A stretch of DNA of 64,000 nucleotides from Polaribacter sp. (GCA_029238315.1 JAQWGI010000016.1:1-64000); one strand, 5' to 3'. Counted from the stretch's first letter, positions 35,912 through 46,048 are shown. Numbers and translations: made by a program. Notes: generated by a model from the sequence alone, not told the origin.

Positions 35912-36355
35912 ATGAATTTCAGTATTACTTTTAAAACAAAATGGGCAGATTTTGATGCAAACAGACACATGCGCCATACCGCATACAACGATTATGCCGC
36001 AGAAGTTCGAGTTCGTTATTTTAAAGAACAAGGCTTTTCAATTACAGATTTTGCTAAAGAAAACCTTGGCCCTATTTTATTTAAAGAAGAAACTAATTTT
36101 TATAAAGAAATTCATTTAGGTACAGACATTAGTGTAAATCTTACCTTAAAAGCTGTATCAAAAAACTTAGAGCGTTGGAAATTGCAACATCAAATTTTTA
36201 ACGAATCTGGTAAACTAGCAGCACAAGTAAATGTATACGGCGCTTGGATAGATTTACACAAAAGAAAATTAGCAGTCCCTTCAGAAAAGTTCAAAGAACT
36301 ATTTTCTTTATTAGAAAAAACTTCTGATTTTGAGGAAATTATTCTACAAAAGTAA
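35912..36355 (+). CDS. Hotdog-fold acyl-CoA thioesterase
   Basis: Protein of 147 residues beginning FSITFKTKWADFDANRHMRHTAYNDY, the 4-hydroxybenzoyl-CoA thioesterase-type hotdog signature with an Asp in the D-x-N-x-H stretch. It probably hydrolyses an acyl-CoA thioester; the substrate is unknown. It follows prc by 13 bases and may be co-transcribed. Confidence 0.85.
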   Translation: MNFSITFKTKWADFDANRHMRHTAYNDYAAEVRVRYFKEQGFSITDFAKENLGPILFKEETNFYKEIHLGTDISVNLTLKAVSKNLERWKLQHQIFNESGKLAAQVNVYGAWIDLHKRKLAVPSEKFKELFSLLEKTSDFEEIILQK

Positions 36356-36467
36356 ACGTTAAAAAAATCTTAATAATAACATCTTAAGATAACAACGAAG
36401 AGGTTTGTATAGAGAATTCTATATCTTTAAAGCTAAATTATTATAATTAACTTAACCTAACGTTATT

Positions 36468-38093
36468 ATGCTTCACAAAAAACGAGTGATTCCCTTTTTT
36501 CTTGGGATGCTGTTTTGCTTTTCTACTGTAAACATTTCTGCGCAATCAGATTATAGTAATTACAGCAAACTCACACAAAAAATTAAAAATTTACAACGTA
36601 CAAATTCTTCAAACACTAACTTAGAAGAATTAACAACTACAGTTGGAGGGCACAAAATCTGGGCATTAACACTATCTAAGGGAGATGCTAAAGACAAACC
36701 CGCAATTGCTATTGTAAGTGGTGTAGATGGCGCTCATATTTTAGGACCAGAAATGGCGGTTACTATTGCCGAAAACATTTTAAAAAACCATGCTGATGTA
36801 TTAGAAAAAACAACTTTTTATATTTTTCCAAACATGAGCCCCAATGCTACAGAAAATTATTTCTCGAAGCTAAAACATTACAATAATGGAAATGCAAAAA
36901 ACACCGATGATGACAGAGATGGAGAAATAAATGAGGATCCTTTTGACGATTTAAACAACGATGGCTTAATAACCATGATGCGTGTTAAAGATGTTACCGG
37001 AGATTTTATCAAACTAAAAGAAGACGATAGAATTCTTGTGAAAGCTGATAAAAACAAAGGTGAAATTGGAACCTACAAAGTATTTACAGAAGGAATTGAT
37101 AACGACAAAGATGGTACGTATAATGAAGATGGAAAAGGTGGAATCGCATTCAACAAAAACTTTAGCTTTGGATACAACTATTTTAAACCAGGTGTTGGAG
37201 AACACCCAGTATCAGAAAATGAAAGCAGAGCTTTATTAGAATTCTTATATAACCAATGGAATATATATGCAATTATTACTTTAGGGCCTGAAAACAACCT
37301 TTCAAATCCATTAAAATATAATGCTTCTGGAGCAAGAAAAAGAGTTGTAACTAGTGTTTTAAAAGAAGATGCTGCTTTAAATAAATTTTTATCAGATAAA
37401 TACAATACAATTACTGGAACTAAAGACGCACCAGTTTCAAACGGGAAAGGTGGAGATTTCTTTCAATGGTCTTATTTTCATTTTGGTAAACTAGCCTTGT
37501 CTACTCCTGGTTGGTGGGTACCTAAAGTAAAAGATTCTGCAAAAAAATCTGCAAAAAACAAATATGTAAACTATTTAAATTGGGCTAAAAAAGAAAATAT
37601 TAGCAATGCCTTTGTTGATTGGAAAACAATAAATCACCCAGATTTTCCAAATCAAAAAGTAGAAGTTGGCGGAATTGCACCTTACAAGATGGTCAATCCT
37701 CCGTTTAAAATGGTGGCAGACATCAGTAAAAAACATACAGATTTCATCTTAGAACTAGCAAAAATGCAGCCTAATATTACACTTCAAAATGTATCAATCG
37801 AATCTGTTGGAAATGATTTAACAAGAATCTCTGTGGATGTGCATAATAGTGGGATTTTACCAACGCATACAGAAATGGGAAGCCGATCTAGATGGCTGCG
37901 AAAAATTAAAGTTGCGCTTACACTTACTAAAAGTCAAGAAATTATTAGCGGTAAAGAAATAGAACTGGTAAACAATATAGATGGAGATAGCAGTAAGAAA
38001 TTTTCTTGGTTAATAAAAGGAAAAGGAAATGTAAAGTTAGAAGCAGGAACTTCTCATACAGGATCAGATTCAGCAACAATCAAATTAAAATAA
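36468..38093 (+). CDS. M14-family protein, apparently zinc-site deficient
   Basis: Secreted protein of 541 residues (signal MLHKKRVIPFFLGMLFCFSTVNISAQ). It aligns by eye over its length with the M14 carboxypeptidase encoded next door, sharing the calcium-like insert DDDRDGEINEDPFDDLNNDG. The zinc motif HSNE of the neighbour is replaced by GVDGAHILGPE, and the second zinc His (SFHNSGG next door) is replaced by TLGPENN. It is therefore probably a non-catalytic homologue, perhaps a binding or regulatory partner. The C-terminal part resembles a beta-sandwich. Confidence 0.72.
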   Translation: MLHKKRVIPFFLGMLFCFSTVNISAQSDYSNYSKLTQKIKNLQRTNSSNTNLEELTTTVGGHKIWALTLSKGDAKDKPAIAIVSGVDGAHILGPEMAVTIAENILKNHADVLEKTTFYIFPNMSPNATENYFSKLKHYNNGNAKNTDDDRDGEINEDPFDDLNNDGLITMMRVKDVTGDFIKLKEDDRILVKADKNKGEIGTYKVFTEGIDNDKDGTYNEDGKGGIAFNKNFSFGYNYFKPGVGEHPVSENESRALLEFLYNQWNIYAIITLGPENNLSNPLKYNASGARKRVVTSVLKEDAALNKFLSDKYNTITGTKDAPVSNGKGGDFFQWSYFHFGKLALSTPGWWVPKVKDSAKKSAKNKYVNYLNWAKKENISNAFVDWKTINHPDFPNQKVEVGGIAPYKMVNPPFKMVADISKKHTDFILELAKMQPNITLQNVSIESVGNDLTRISVDVHNSGILPTHTEMGSRSRWLRKIKVALTLTKSQEIISGKEIELVNNIDGDSSKKFSWLIKGKGNVKLEAGTSHTGSDSATIKLK

Positions 38094-38106
38094 AAATTTA
38101 GAAACC

Positions 38107-39849
38107 ATGAAAATCAATAGAAATATATTTAAATCATTGTTGCTAATGTTTTTATTTCCATTAGCAATTGGAGCACAAAATAGTTCAGAAATTTTTAGAG
38201 CTGCAGGATCACCACACAATCCTAAAGTTCAAATTTCTTTTAATAGATATTACACTTCTGAAGGCTTAGCTGCTTTAAGCAAAAAAATTGCAGATGCACA
38301 CCCAAATCTTGTCAAAAGAAAATCGATTGGAAAATCTGCGGAAGGAAGAGATATCTGGATGCTAGCAATTACCAATTATAAAGAAGGTGCGGCAGACAGA
38401 AAACCTGGATTTTATGTTGATGGAAACATCCACTCTAATGAAATACAAGGTGGTGAAATTTGCATGTATACAGCTTGGTATTTAACAGAAAACTTTAACG
38501 ATAACGAGTACATCACAAAGATGTTAAACGATCGTGTTTTTTACATTGTACCTACCATAAATCCAGATGCAAGAAACAATTATATGAAAGAGCCAAATAC
38601 AGGAAGCAGCCCTAGATCTGGTATGATTGCCTTAGATGATGATAGAGACGGCAAATTTGATGAAGACGGTTATGATGATATTGATGGAGATGGATCAATT
38701 ACAAGAATGCGAAGAAAAAGTGATTTTGGAGATTTTATTATTGACCCTTTAGATCCAAGAAAAATGATTCAAATAGGACCAGATGATGAAGTAACAACAC
38801 AACGTTATGAATATCTTGGAAATGAAGGAATTGACAATGATGGTGATGGAAGAATTAACGAAGACACTCATGGGTATTACGATCCAAATAGAGATTGGGG
38901 TTGGAAATGGCAGCCAGATTATATTCAACGTGGCGCCTACAGACACCCATTTTCTTTACCTGAAACTAGAGCTGTTGCAGATTTTGTTTTAACGCATCCA
39001 AATATTGCAGGAGCACAAAGCTTCCATAATTCTGGCGGAATGATTTTACGCGGACCTGGAGCACAAGAAGACTTAGCTACCTATAATAGAGCAGATATTA
39101 GAATTTATGATGCTATTGGTAAAAAAGGAGAAAAAATGTTACCAGGTTATAATTATTTAGTGGTTTATAAAGACTTATATTCTGTATTTGGTGGCGAGTT
39201 AGATTGGTTTTACGGAAGTAGAGGTATCTACACTTTTACAAATGAAATTTTTTCTTCTTTCGCATACTACAAAAAGAAAAATGGAGGAAGAGATCAGTTG
39301 TATGACTTTGACAAAGAACTATTAATGAACGATTCTTTTACTGCATGGAAAGAATTTGATCACCCAACCTATGGAAAAATAGAAGTTGGTGGATTTAAGA
39401 AAAATATTGGTAGAGCAACACCAGGATTTATGCTAGAAGAAGAGCTCCATAGAAATATGGCATTTACTTTTTACCACGCATATCACATGCCTAACCTATC
39501 AATTGCTAAAATTTCTGAAAAGAAAATGAGTGGTGGTTTAAAAGAAATTACGGTTACCATTAAAAACGATCGTTTAATGCCAACACATGCAAGTCAAGAT
39601 TTAAAATACAACATTACAAGACCAGATTATGTAAGTATTTCTGGTGTTAATGTAATTGCTGGTATGCTGGTTAAAGATGCAGACTTTAATGTTACAGAGG
39701 AGCAAAAAACAAATCCTGCAAAAATGAGAGTTCAAAATATACCCGGAAATAGTGTTGTAAAAGTACGTTGGATTGTAAAAGGAAACTCAAAATACACCAT
39801 TAAAGTAGATAGTGCAAAAGGTGGTGTTGTTTCTAAAAAAAGCAACTAA
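38107..39849 (+). CDS. M14 family zinc carboxypeptidase
   Basis: Secreted peptidase of 580 residues (signal ending near AIGAQ). The zinc ligands H109 and E112 lie in DGNIHSNEIQGGE and the third in AGAQSFHNSGG; a Glu in TNEIFSSF is the probable general base. A DDDRDGKFDEDGYDDIDGDG insert looks calcium-binding. It trims C-terminal residues from peptides outside the cytoplasm. It starts 13 bases after the pseudoenzyme-like paralogue and ends at a terminator. Confidence 0.88.
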   Translation: MKINRNIFKSLLLMFLFPLAIGAQNSSEIFRAAGSPHNPKVQISFNRYYTSEGLAALSKKIADAHPNLVKRKSIGKSAEGRDIWMLAITNYKEGAADRKPGFYVDGNIHSNEIQGGEICMYTAWYLTENFNDNEYITKMLNDRVFYIVPTINPDARNNYMKEPNTGSSPRSGMIALDDDRDGKFDEDGYDDIDGDGSITRMRRKSDFGDFIIDPLDPRKMIQIGPDDEVTTQRYEYLGNEGIDNDGDGRINEDTHGYYDPNRDWGWKWQPDYIQRGAYRHPFSLPETRAVADFVLTHPNIAGAQSFHNSGGMILRGPGAQEDLATYNRADIRIYDAIGKKGEKMLPGYNYLVVYKDLYSVFGGELDWFYGSRGIYTFTNEIFSSFAYYKKKNGGRDQLYDFDKELLMNDSFTAWKEFDHPTYGKIEVGGFKKNIGRATPGFMLEEELHRNMAFTFYHAYHMPNLSIAKISEKKMSGGLKEITVTIKNDRLMPTHASQDLKYNITRPDYVSISGVNVIAGMLVKDADFNVTEEQKTNPAKMRVQNIPGNSVVKVRWIVKGNSKYTIKVDSAKGGVVSKKSN

Positions 39850-39867
39850 AAAACAGTATATCTAATT

Positions 39868-39900
39868 AAAAAAGCTCCTCAATTGAGGAGCTTTTTTTTT
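39868..39900. terminator. Bidirectional terminator between M14 and helicase genes
   Basis: AAAAAAGCTCCTC, loop AATT, GAGGAGCTTTTTT, with a T run on the plus strand and the complementary run on the minus strand. Confidence 0.9.
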
Positions 39901-39906
39901 AATACT

Positions 39907-41145
39907 TTAATACCAACGCTTCTTTTTCTTTTTAGAAGCTTCAGATTTTCTTCCTTTTCTATATTTACTAGAATTTGGAGATTTATGAACTTCTGGTTTC
40001 GCTTTTGGGTCTAGTGGATATGGATGATCTTCAATAACATCTAATTGTTTATTAATCAATTTCTGAATAGAAATAATATAATCTTTTTCATCAGCAGAAC
40101 AAAATGAAAATGCAGAACCGTTTTGCCCTGCTCTACCAGTTCTTCCTATTCTATGCACATACGTTTCTGATATATTAGGAATGTCAAAATTAATAACTGT
40201 ATCAATATTTTTTACATCAATTCCACGTGCTGCAACATCAGTTGCGATTAATATATTGATATCTCCTTTTTTGAATTTCTGTAAAGCTTCTTGGCGTAAA
40301 AGTTGCGTTTTATCACCATGAATGCTATCTACTTTATAATTGTTCTTTAAAAGTGTTTTTTCTAGCTTATCAACACCATATTTGGTTCTTCTAAATATAA
40401 TTACGCTTCCTTTGATTGAGTTTCTAAGTAAGTGTAGGCACAATTCAATTTTTTCTGGTTTTGGAACGTAAAACAATAATTGTTGTACACCTTTTACAGT
40501 TGATGAAGTTGGAGCTACTTCAATTTTCACAGGATCTTTTAATACCGTTTTAGCCAATTCAACAACCTTATAAGGCATGGTTGCAGAAAACAATAATTGC
40601 TGTTTATCTACCGGACATAAATGTTCAATTTTACTGATATCATCAATAAAACCCATATCTAACATTAAATCAGCTTCATCTAAAACCAACGTTTCAATAA
40701 AATCTAAATGGACTGCATCTTGTTTGTGTAAATCTAATAATCTACCAGGTGTTGCAATTAGAATATCAACTCCTTTTCTAAGCATATCTTTCTGCGGTTC
40801 AAAAGAAATTCCGCCATAGATAATTCCAGTTCTTAAGTTTGTGTATTTGCTATACTTCTGAAAATTTTCTTCAATCTGAATTGCTAATTCTCTTGTAGGA
40901 CTTACAATTAAAGCTCTAATCTTTTTTCCTTTTTTAGAAGCATCTTGTTTGTCAAAAAGTTTTTGCAAAATCGGCAAAGCAAACGCAGCTGTTTTTCCTG
41001 TTCCGGTTTGAGCAGACACAATAATATCTTTATTCTCAATCACTAACGGAATTGCTTTCTCTTGTACCAAGGTTGGGTTTTCATATCCGCTTTCGGTTAC
41101 TGCTTTAACAATTGGTTTGTTTAATCCTAATTCTCTAAACTGCAT
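39907..41145 (-). CDS. DEAD-box RNA helicase
   Basis: Protein of 412 residues with all helicase motifs: Q motif (FRELGLNKPIVKAV...NPTLVQEKAIP), Walker A AQTGTGKTAAF, PTRELAIQ, DEAD in VLDEADLMLDMGF, SAT, ARGIDVKNIDTVINFD and HRIGRTGRAG. The C-terminal tail is short and basic (KYRKGRKSEASKKKKKRWY), as in RhlE-type enzymes. It unwinds RNA duplexes, in ribosome assembly or RNA turnover; the exact target cannot be read. Confidence 0.95.
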   Translation of the reverse strand: MQFRELGLNKPIVKAVTESGYENPTLVQEKAIPLVIENKDIIVSAQTGTGKTAAFALPILQKLFDKQDASKKGKKIRALIVSPTRELAIQIEENFQKYSKYTNLRTGIIYGGISFEPQKDMLRKGVDILIATPGRLLDLHKQDAVHLDFIETLVLDEADLMLDMGFIDDISKIEHLCPVDKQQLLFSATMPYKVVELAKTVLKDPVKIEVAPTSSTVKGVQQLLFYVPKPEKIELCLHLLRNSIKGSVIIFRRTKYGVDKLEKTLLKNNYKVDSIHGDKTQLLRQEALQKFKKGDINILIATDVAARGIDVKNIDTVINFDIPNISETYVHRIGRTGRAGQNGSAFSFCSADEKDYIISIQKLINKQLDVIEDHPYPLDPKAKPEVHKSPNSSKYRKGRKSEASKKKKKRWY

Positions 41146-41210
41146 ATATCTTTAAAATAATCTACAAAGATACAGTAAAAGTGTGAAGCTTTCTTTTTTA
41201 TTAGTTGACA

Positions 41211-41244
41211 AAAAAAAGAGGTAAACTTAAAGTTTGCCTCTTTT
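41211..41244 (-). terminator. Terminator after the BI-1 family gene
   Basis: On the minus strand AAAAGAGG(C)AAACTT pairs with AAGTTT(A)CCTCTTTT, followed by a T run. Confidence 0.85.
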
Positions 41245-41248
41245 AAAA

Positions 41249-41944
41249 TTACTTTCTATCTCCTAAAATTCTAAGTAGTAATAAAAATAAGTTGATAAAG
41301 TCTAAATACAACATTAATGCTCCTACAATTGCACCTTTAGATTCATTTTCAGATCCTACTTCATTTGCAGTACTCATTCTTTTTATTTTCTGTGTATCGT
41401 AAGCCGTTAATCCAACAAAGACAAAAACCCCTGCGTACGTAATTAACCAATATAGCATCTCGCTTTGCATAAAAAAATTTACAACCGAAGCAATGATAAC
41501 TCCAATTAACGCCATAAATAATAAATTACCCCAAGATGTTAAATCTTTTTTGGTGTAATAACCATAAATACTCATAATAGCAAAAGTACCAGCTGTAACA
41601 AAAAATGTACTTGCAATTGATGCACTAGTATACGCTAAGAAAACTACAGACAGTGTTAATCCGTTTAATGCTGCATAACCAGTAAAAATAATCCCAGCTG
41701 TTTGTGCAGAGATTTTATGTATTCTAGCCATTAAATATCCAACCAATAAAATTTCACCTATTATTAATCCAAAAAATAAAAATTGATTTGTAACAATAGT
41801 TTCAATTAGTGATGGTGTAGATGCAACCCACATAGCAATTAAACCGGTAATTGCTAATCCACCAGACATCCAAGTATATACTTTAGACATAAATGCCGCT
41901 TGTATTGTTTGAATTTGTTGGTTTGTATAATTTCTTACTTCCAT
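41249..41944 (-). CDS. Bax inhibitor-1/YccA family membrane protein
   Basis: Protein of 231 residues with seven hydrophobic segments. The family end pattern GLTAYDTQKIKRM...ALMLYLDFINLFLLLLRILG is clear. Bacterial BI-1 proteins act as pH-gated calcium leak channels or interact with FtsH; which applies here is unknown. It is a single-gene unit with its own terminator. Confidence 0.92.
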   Translation of the reverse strand: MEVRNYTNQQIQTIQAAFMSKVYTWMSGGLAITGLIAMWVASTPSLIETIVTNQFLFFGLIIGEILLVGYLMARIHKISAQTAGIIFTGYAALNGLTLSVVFLAYTSASIASTFFVTAGTFAIMSIYGYYTKKDLTSWGNLLFMALIGVIIASVVNFFMQSEMLYWLITYAGVFVFVGLTAYDTQKIKRMSTANEVGSENESKGAIVGALMLYLDFINLFLLLLRILGDRK

Positions 41945-42116
41945 TTTTAAATTTTTTTTGAAATTAATTGAATGTTTTTTATTTAAAACAAACTAGCATC
42001 AAATTTATTGTATTTTAAAATATTATCATAATATTTTGTGCTTGTTTAACTATTTTTTTGAAAATAAAAAACAATCAAAATACACCTTAAATGAGCTACG
42101 CTCTCTTATAAAAACA

Positions 42117-42146
42117 AAAAATCGTATTACAATTGTAATACGATTT
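42117..42146 (-). terminator. Terminator of tRNA-Leu
   Basis: AAAATCGTATTACAA and its exact reverse complement form a perfect 30-base palindrome, with a T-rich tract on the minus strand just after the tRNA 3' end. Confidence 0.88.
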
Positions 42147-42152
42147 TCTTTG

Positions 42153-42234
42153 TACAGGCGGAGAGACTCGAACTCTCACACCTTGCGGCACTAGATCCTA
42201 AGTCTAGCGTGTCTACCAATTCCACCACGCCTGC
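42153..42234 (-). tRNA. tRNA-Leu(UAG)
   Basis: An 82-base class II tRNA. Acceptor GCAGGCG pairs with CGCCTGT (G-T at the end), D-arm TGGTGGAATTGGTAGACAC, anticodon arm CTAGA-CTTAGGA-TCTAG with anticodon TAG, long variable arm TGCCGCAAGGTG and T-arm GAGAGTTCGAGTCTCTC. The discriminator is A, and CCA is not encoded. Its promoter and terminator are both visible. Confidence 0.96.
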
Positions 42235-42267
42235 ATTTTTACAGAATATGTTTCAGTAAAAGGAGTG

Positions 42268-42296
42268 CAAATATAAACATTACTACTAAATTGCAA
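42268..42296 (-). promoter_or_regulatory. Promoter of tRNA-Leu (TTG / TATATTTG)
   Basis: On the minus strand a TTG is followed after 18 bases by TATATTTG, matching the Bacteroidetes -33 TTG / -7 TAnnTTTG consensus. The -7 box ends 33 bases before the mature tRNA. Confidence 0.8.
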
Positions 42297-42346
42297 AGAA
42301 GTTCTTTAGTATTTTTACTATTTTTGATTTTCATCAAAAAAAGAAC

Positions 42347-43741
42347 ATGCAAAATATTAAAAATTACATAGATTCTAATAAAAATCGCTTTATAAACGAG
42401 TTAATAGAAATCCTTAAAATACCGTCTGTAAGTGCAGATCCTGCATTTAAAAAAGATGTATTAAATACTTCAGAAGTTGTAAAATCATATTTAGAAAAAG
42501 CGGGTTGTGATACCGTAGAAATTTGTGAAACTCCAGGATATCCAATTGTGTATGGAGAAAAAATTATCAATCCAGATTTACCAACTGTTTTAGTATATGG
42601 ACATTATGATGTACAACCTGCAGACCCCATTGAACTATGGGATTCTCCTCCTTTTGAACCTGTAATTAAAAACACAGAAATTCATCCAGAAGGTGCAATT
42701 TTTGCGCGTGGCGCTTGTGATGATAAAGGACAAATGTTTATGCATGTGAAGGCGATGGAATATATGACATCAACTGGAAATTTACCTTGCAATGTAAAAT
42801 TTATGATAGAAGGTGAAGAAGAAGTTGGTTCTGAAAGTTTGGCTTGGTTTGTAGAAAAAAATCAAGAAAAATTAGCAAACGATGTGATTTTAATTTCTGA
42901 TACCGGAATGATTGCTAATGACATTCCGTCTATTACAACTGGTTTACGTGGTTTAAGCTATGTAGAAGTTGAAGTTACTGGACCAAACAGAGATTTACAC
43001 TCTGGCTTGTATGGTGGCGCAGTTGCAAATCCAATAAATGTGCTAACAAAAATGATTGCTTCATTGCATAATGAAAATAATCACATAACAATTCCTGGTT
43101 TCTACAACAATGTTGAAGAATTATCAACTGAAGAAAGAGCAGAAATGGCAAAAGCACCTTTCTCTTTAGATAATTATAAAAAAGCATTAGATATTGATGC
43201 CGTTTACGGTGAAAAAGGCTACTCTACCAACGAACGAAACTCAATTAGACCAACGCTGGATGTTAACGGAATTTGGGGTGGTTATACTGGCGAAGGCGCA
43301 AAAACTGTAATTGCATCTAAAGCTTTTGCAAAAATTTCAATGCGCTTAGTTCCTAATCAAGATTGGAAAAATATTACAGAACTATTTAAAAAACATTTTG
43401 AAAGCATTGCACCTAAAGGGGTTACAGTTGTTGTAAAACCACATCATGGCGGACAAGGTTATGTAACACCAATTGATAATATTGCATATCAAGCAGCAAG
43501 TAAAGCATACGAAACTACGTTTGGAAAAACGCCAATTCCACAAAGAAGCGGCGGAAGTATTCCGATTGTTGCTTTGTTTGAAAAAGAATTAAAAAGTAAA
43601 ACTATTTTAATGGGATTTGGCTTAGATTCAGATGCAATTCATTCACCAAACGAACACTTTGGGGTTTTCAATTACTTAAAAGGAATTGAGACAATACCTT
43701 ATTTCTACAAATTCTTTACAGAACTAAATAAAAACAATTAA
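42347..43741 (+). CDS. M20 family dipeptidase
   Basis: Metallopeptidase of 464 residues. Zinc ligands: His in VYGHYDVQPADP with the following Asp, the DDKGQ Asp, the general-base Glu and ligand Glu in MIEGEEEVGSESL, Asp in LISDTGM, and the late His in DAIHSPNEHFG. A dimerisation domain sits in the middle (about 190-350). It cleaves dipeptides in the cytoplasm, consistent with the POT transporter bringing them in. Confidence 0.93.
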   Translation: MQNIKNYIDSNKNRFINELIEILKIPSVSADPAFKKDVLNTSEVVKSYLEKAGCDTVEICETPGYPIVYGEKIINPDLPTVLVYGHYDVQPADPIELWDSPPFEPVIKNTEIHPEGAIFARGACDDKGQMFMHVKAMEYMTSTGNLPCNVKFMIEGEEEVGSESLAWFVEKNQEKLANDVILISDTGMIANDIPSITTGLRGLSYVEVEVTGPNRDLHSGLYGGAVANPINVLTKMIASLHNENNHITIPGFYNNVEELSTEERAEMAKAPFSLDNYKKALDIDAVYGEKGYSTNERNSIRPTLDVNGIWGGYTGEGAKTVIASKAFAKISMRLVPNQDWKNITELFKKHFESIAPKGVTVVVKPHHGGQGYVTPIDNIAYQAASKAYETTFGKTPIPQRSGGSIPIVALFEKELKSKTILMGFGLDSDAIHSPNEHFGVFNYLKGIETIPYFYKFFTELNKNN

Positions 43742-43808
43742 CTGTTTTTTAACGTGTTAACTAACACAAATAAAATATTTTTATAAAAACAAATTAAACA
43801 ACTAATCA

Positions 43809-45989
43809 ATGAAAAAATTACTTCAAAAAGCAAGTATTGTATCTTTTTCAATACTACTTTTAATAAGTTGTTCTACTTCAAACGAACAAAAACAACGCAC
43901 AGCTGACGAATACAAAAACGCTACAAAGTTTATGCAACGTAGTTGGTACGGAAAAGTTCATAATCAAATAGGTTCTCAAAACTGGACAAGTGATGATGAA
44001 CTAATTTATTCTAAAAGTACAGAAAACGGAACAGCATATGTTTCTGTTAATACCAAAACAAAAGAAAAAACTAATTTAACGGACTATAAAGCTCCAAAAA
44101 AAGAAGCTAGCAGCGCATCCAGAAATGAACATGTTTCGCCAAACGGTAAATTAGCTGCGTATATTGACAATTACAACTTATGGGTTAGAGACTTATTAAC
44201 AAACAAAAAAACACAAATCACTTTTGACGGAAAAGAAGATTACGGCTATGCAACCAATAATGCAGGCTGGACCAAAGGTGATAATGCGGTTTTAAAATGG
44301 TCTCCAAATTCTGATAAAATAGCTACTTTTCAGCAAGATGCACGTGGCGTTGGAATGATGTATTTGACAACAACCAATGTTGGACATCAAAAATTAGAAG
44401 CTTGGAAACATCCGTTGCCAGGAGACAAAACTATTTTTACAATTGAACGTGTAATTATTCATTTAGGAGCAAAACCAAAATTGGTGCGTTTAAAAATGGG
44501 CAAAGACTTTCAAAGAGGAACAACAACAGATCATATTGCTGGTCGTGGTGGAGTATTATTAGATGCTCAATGGAGCAATGACGGCTCTAAATTTGCATTT
44601 GTTTCTGGGTCTAGAGATCATAAAGAAGCACACTTACAAATTGCAGATTCTAAAACTGGTCGCGTAAGTTCAATTCATAAAGAAGTTGTAGATACTTATT
44701 ACGAGTCTGGAGTAAGAGCAGAAAACTGGAGGGTTTTATTTGATTCAAATGAATTTATTTGGTATTCAGAAAAATCAAATTGGGGACATATTTATTTATA
44801 TGACTTAAATACCAGCAAATTAAAAAATCAGATTACTTCTGGTGATTGGTTGTTAAAACAAGTTAAATATGTTGATCAAAAATCAAGAGAAATTTTCTTT
44901 ACCGCTGGCGGAAAAGAAAAAGGAAATCCATATCACGATTATATTTATAAAGTAAATTTTGATGGAAACAGCTTAACAAATCTTACACCAGATAAAGGAC
45001 ATCACTCTGCAAGTTTTTCTCCAAATATGAATTATTTTGTTGACACCTATTCTACAACCAATACGCCACCTATTTCTGTTTTAAGAGATAGAAATGGCGT
45101 TAAAATAGTAGATTTAGAAACTGCTGATATTTCTGAATTAAAATCAAACGGATGGAAAGCTCCAATTGAATTTAATGTAAAAGCAAGAGACAATAAAACT
45201 GATTTATACGGTGTACTATTTACACCTTCAGATTATGATGAAAGTAAAAAATACCCGGTTTTAAACTACATTTATCCAGGACCACAATCTGGTTCTGTTG
45301 GCAATTATGGTTTTAAAGCGGTTTGGAGAGACTTTCAGGCGGTTTCTGAATTAGGTTTTGTTGTAGTTGCTGTTGACGCACAAGGAACCCCAGGAAGATC
45401 TAAATCTTTCCACGATTTCTATTATGGAAATATGGGAGACAACGGAATTCCAGATAATATTGCTGCTATCAAACAATTGGCTAAAGAATACAAAGGAATG
45501 GATATTGAAAATGTAGGAATTTGGGGACATTCTGGTGGAGGATTTGCTTCTACGAGAGCCGTTTTTGCCTATCCAGATTTTTATGATGTAGCCGTTTCTG
45601 GAGCAGGAAATCATGATAACAGAAATTACGAAGCGGATTGGGGAGAAAAATGGCAAGGTTTGTTAGTTGAAGGAAACATGGAAGGAAAAGGAGACGGAAC
45701 AACAAACTACGACAACCAAGCAAATCAATTATTAGCAGGAGAATTAAAAGGAAAATTATTAATTACGCATGGTTCAATTGATAATAACGTTCCGCCTTCT
45801 AACACAATGTTAGTTGTTGAAGCTTTGATAAAAGCGAATAAAGATTTTGATATGATTTTATTTCCGAATCAAAGACATGGTTACGGAAGTATGACCAATT
45901 ATATGACAAGAAAAAGATGGGATTATTTCATTACACATTTACGTAAAGAAGTTCCACCAAAGGAATTTGATTTAGCAAATTTCAAATAA
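43809..45989 (+). CDS. S9 family prolyl peptidase, DPP-IV type lipoprotein
   Basis: Lipoprotein of 726 residues (lipobox LLISC at about 21). The N-terminal part (about 50-480) is a DPP-IV-type beta-propeller, and the C-terminal part (about 500-726) is an alpha/beta hydrolase. The nucleophile Ser lies in GIWGHSGGGFAST, the Asp in ITHGSIDNNVP and the His in FPNQRHGYGS. By family it removes X-Pro dipeptides from peptide N-termini in the periplasm or at the surface. The hydroxyproline cluster elsewhere in the window fits a proline-rich or collagen-type diet. Confidence 0.92.
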   Translation: MKKLLQKASIVSFSILLLISCSTSNEQKQRTADEYKNATKFMQRSWYGKVHNQIGSQNWTSDDELIYSKSTENGTAYVSVNTKTKEKTNLTDYKAPKKEASSASRNEHVSPNGKLAAYIDNYNLWVRDLLTNKKTQITFDGKEDYGYATNNAGWTKGDNAVLKWSPNSDKIATFQQDARGVGMMYLTTTNVGHQKLEAWKHPLPGDKTIFTIERVIIHLGAKPKLVRLKMGKDFQRGTTTDHIAGRGGVLLDAQWSNDGSKFAFVSGSRDHKEAHLQIADSKTGRVSSIHKEVVDTYYESGVRAENWRVLFDSNEFIWYSEKSNWGHIYLYDLNTSKLKNQITSGDWLLKQVKYVDQKSREIFFTAGGKEKGNPYHDYIYKVNFDGNSLTNLTPDKGHHSASFSPNMNYFVDTYSTTNTPPISVLRDRNGVKIVDLETADISELKSNGWKAPIEFNVKARDNKTDLYGVLFTPSDYDESKKYPVLNYIYPGPQSGSVGNYGFKAVWRDFQAVSELGFVVVAVDAQGTPGRSKSFHDFYYGNMGDNGIPDNIAAIKQLAKEYKGMDIENVGIWGHSGGGFASTRAVFAYPDFYDVAVSGAGNHDNRNYEADWGEKWQGLLVEGNMEGKGDGTTNYDNQANQLLAGELKGKLLITHGSIDNNVPPSNTMLVVEALIKANKDFDMILFPNQRHGYGSMTNYMTRKRWDYFITHLRKEVPPKEFDLANFK

Positions 45990-45990
45990 C

Positions 45991-46026
45991 AAAAAAAAGT
46001 CGCTCAATTTGAGCGGCTTTTTTTTA
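45991..46026 (+). terminator. Terminator after the S9 peptidase gene
   Basis: AAGTCGCTCAA pairs with TTGAGCGGCTT around a minimal loop, with A and T tracts on the two sides. Confidence 0.88.
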
Positions 46027-46048
46027 TTTAGAAAACATCTATATATCA

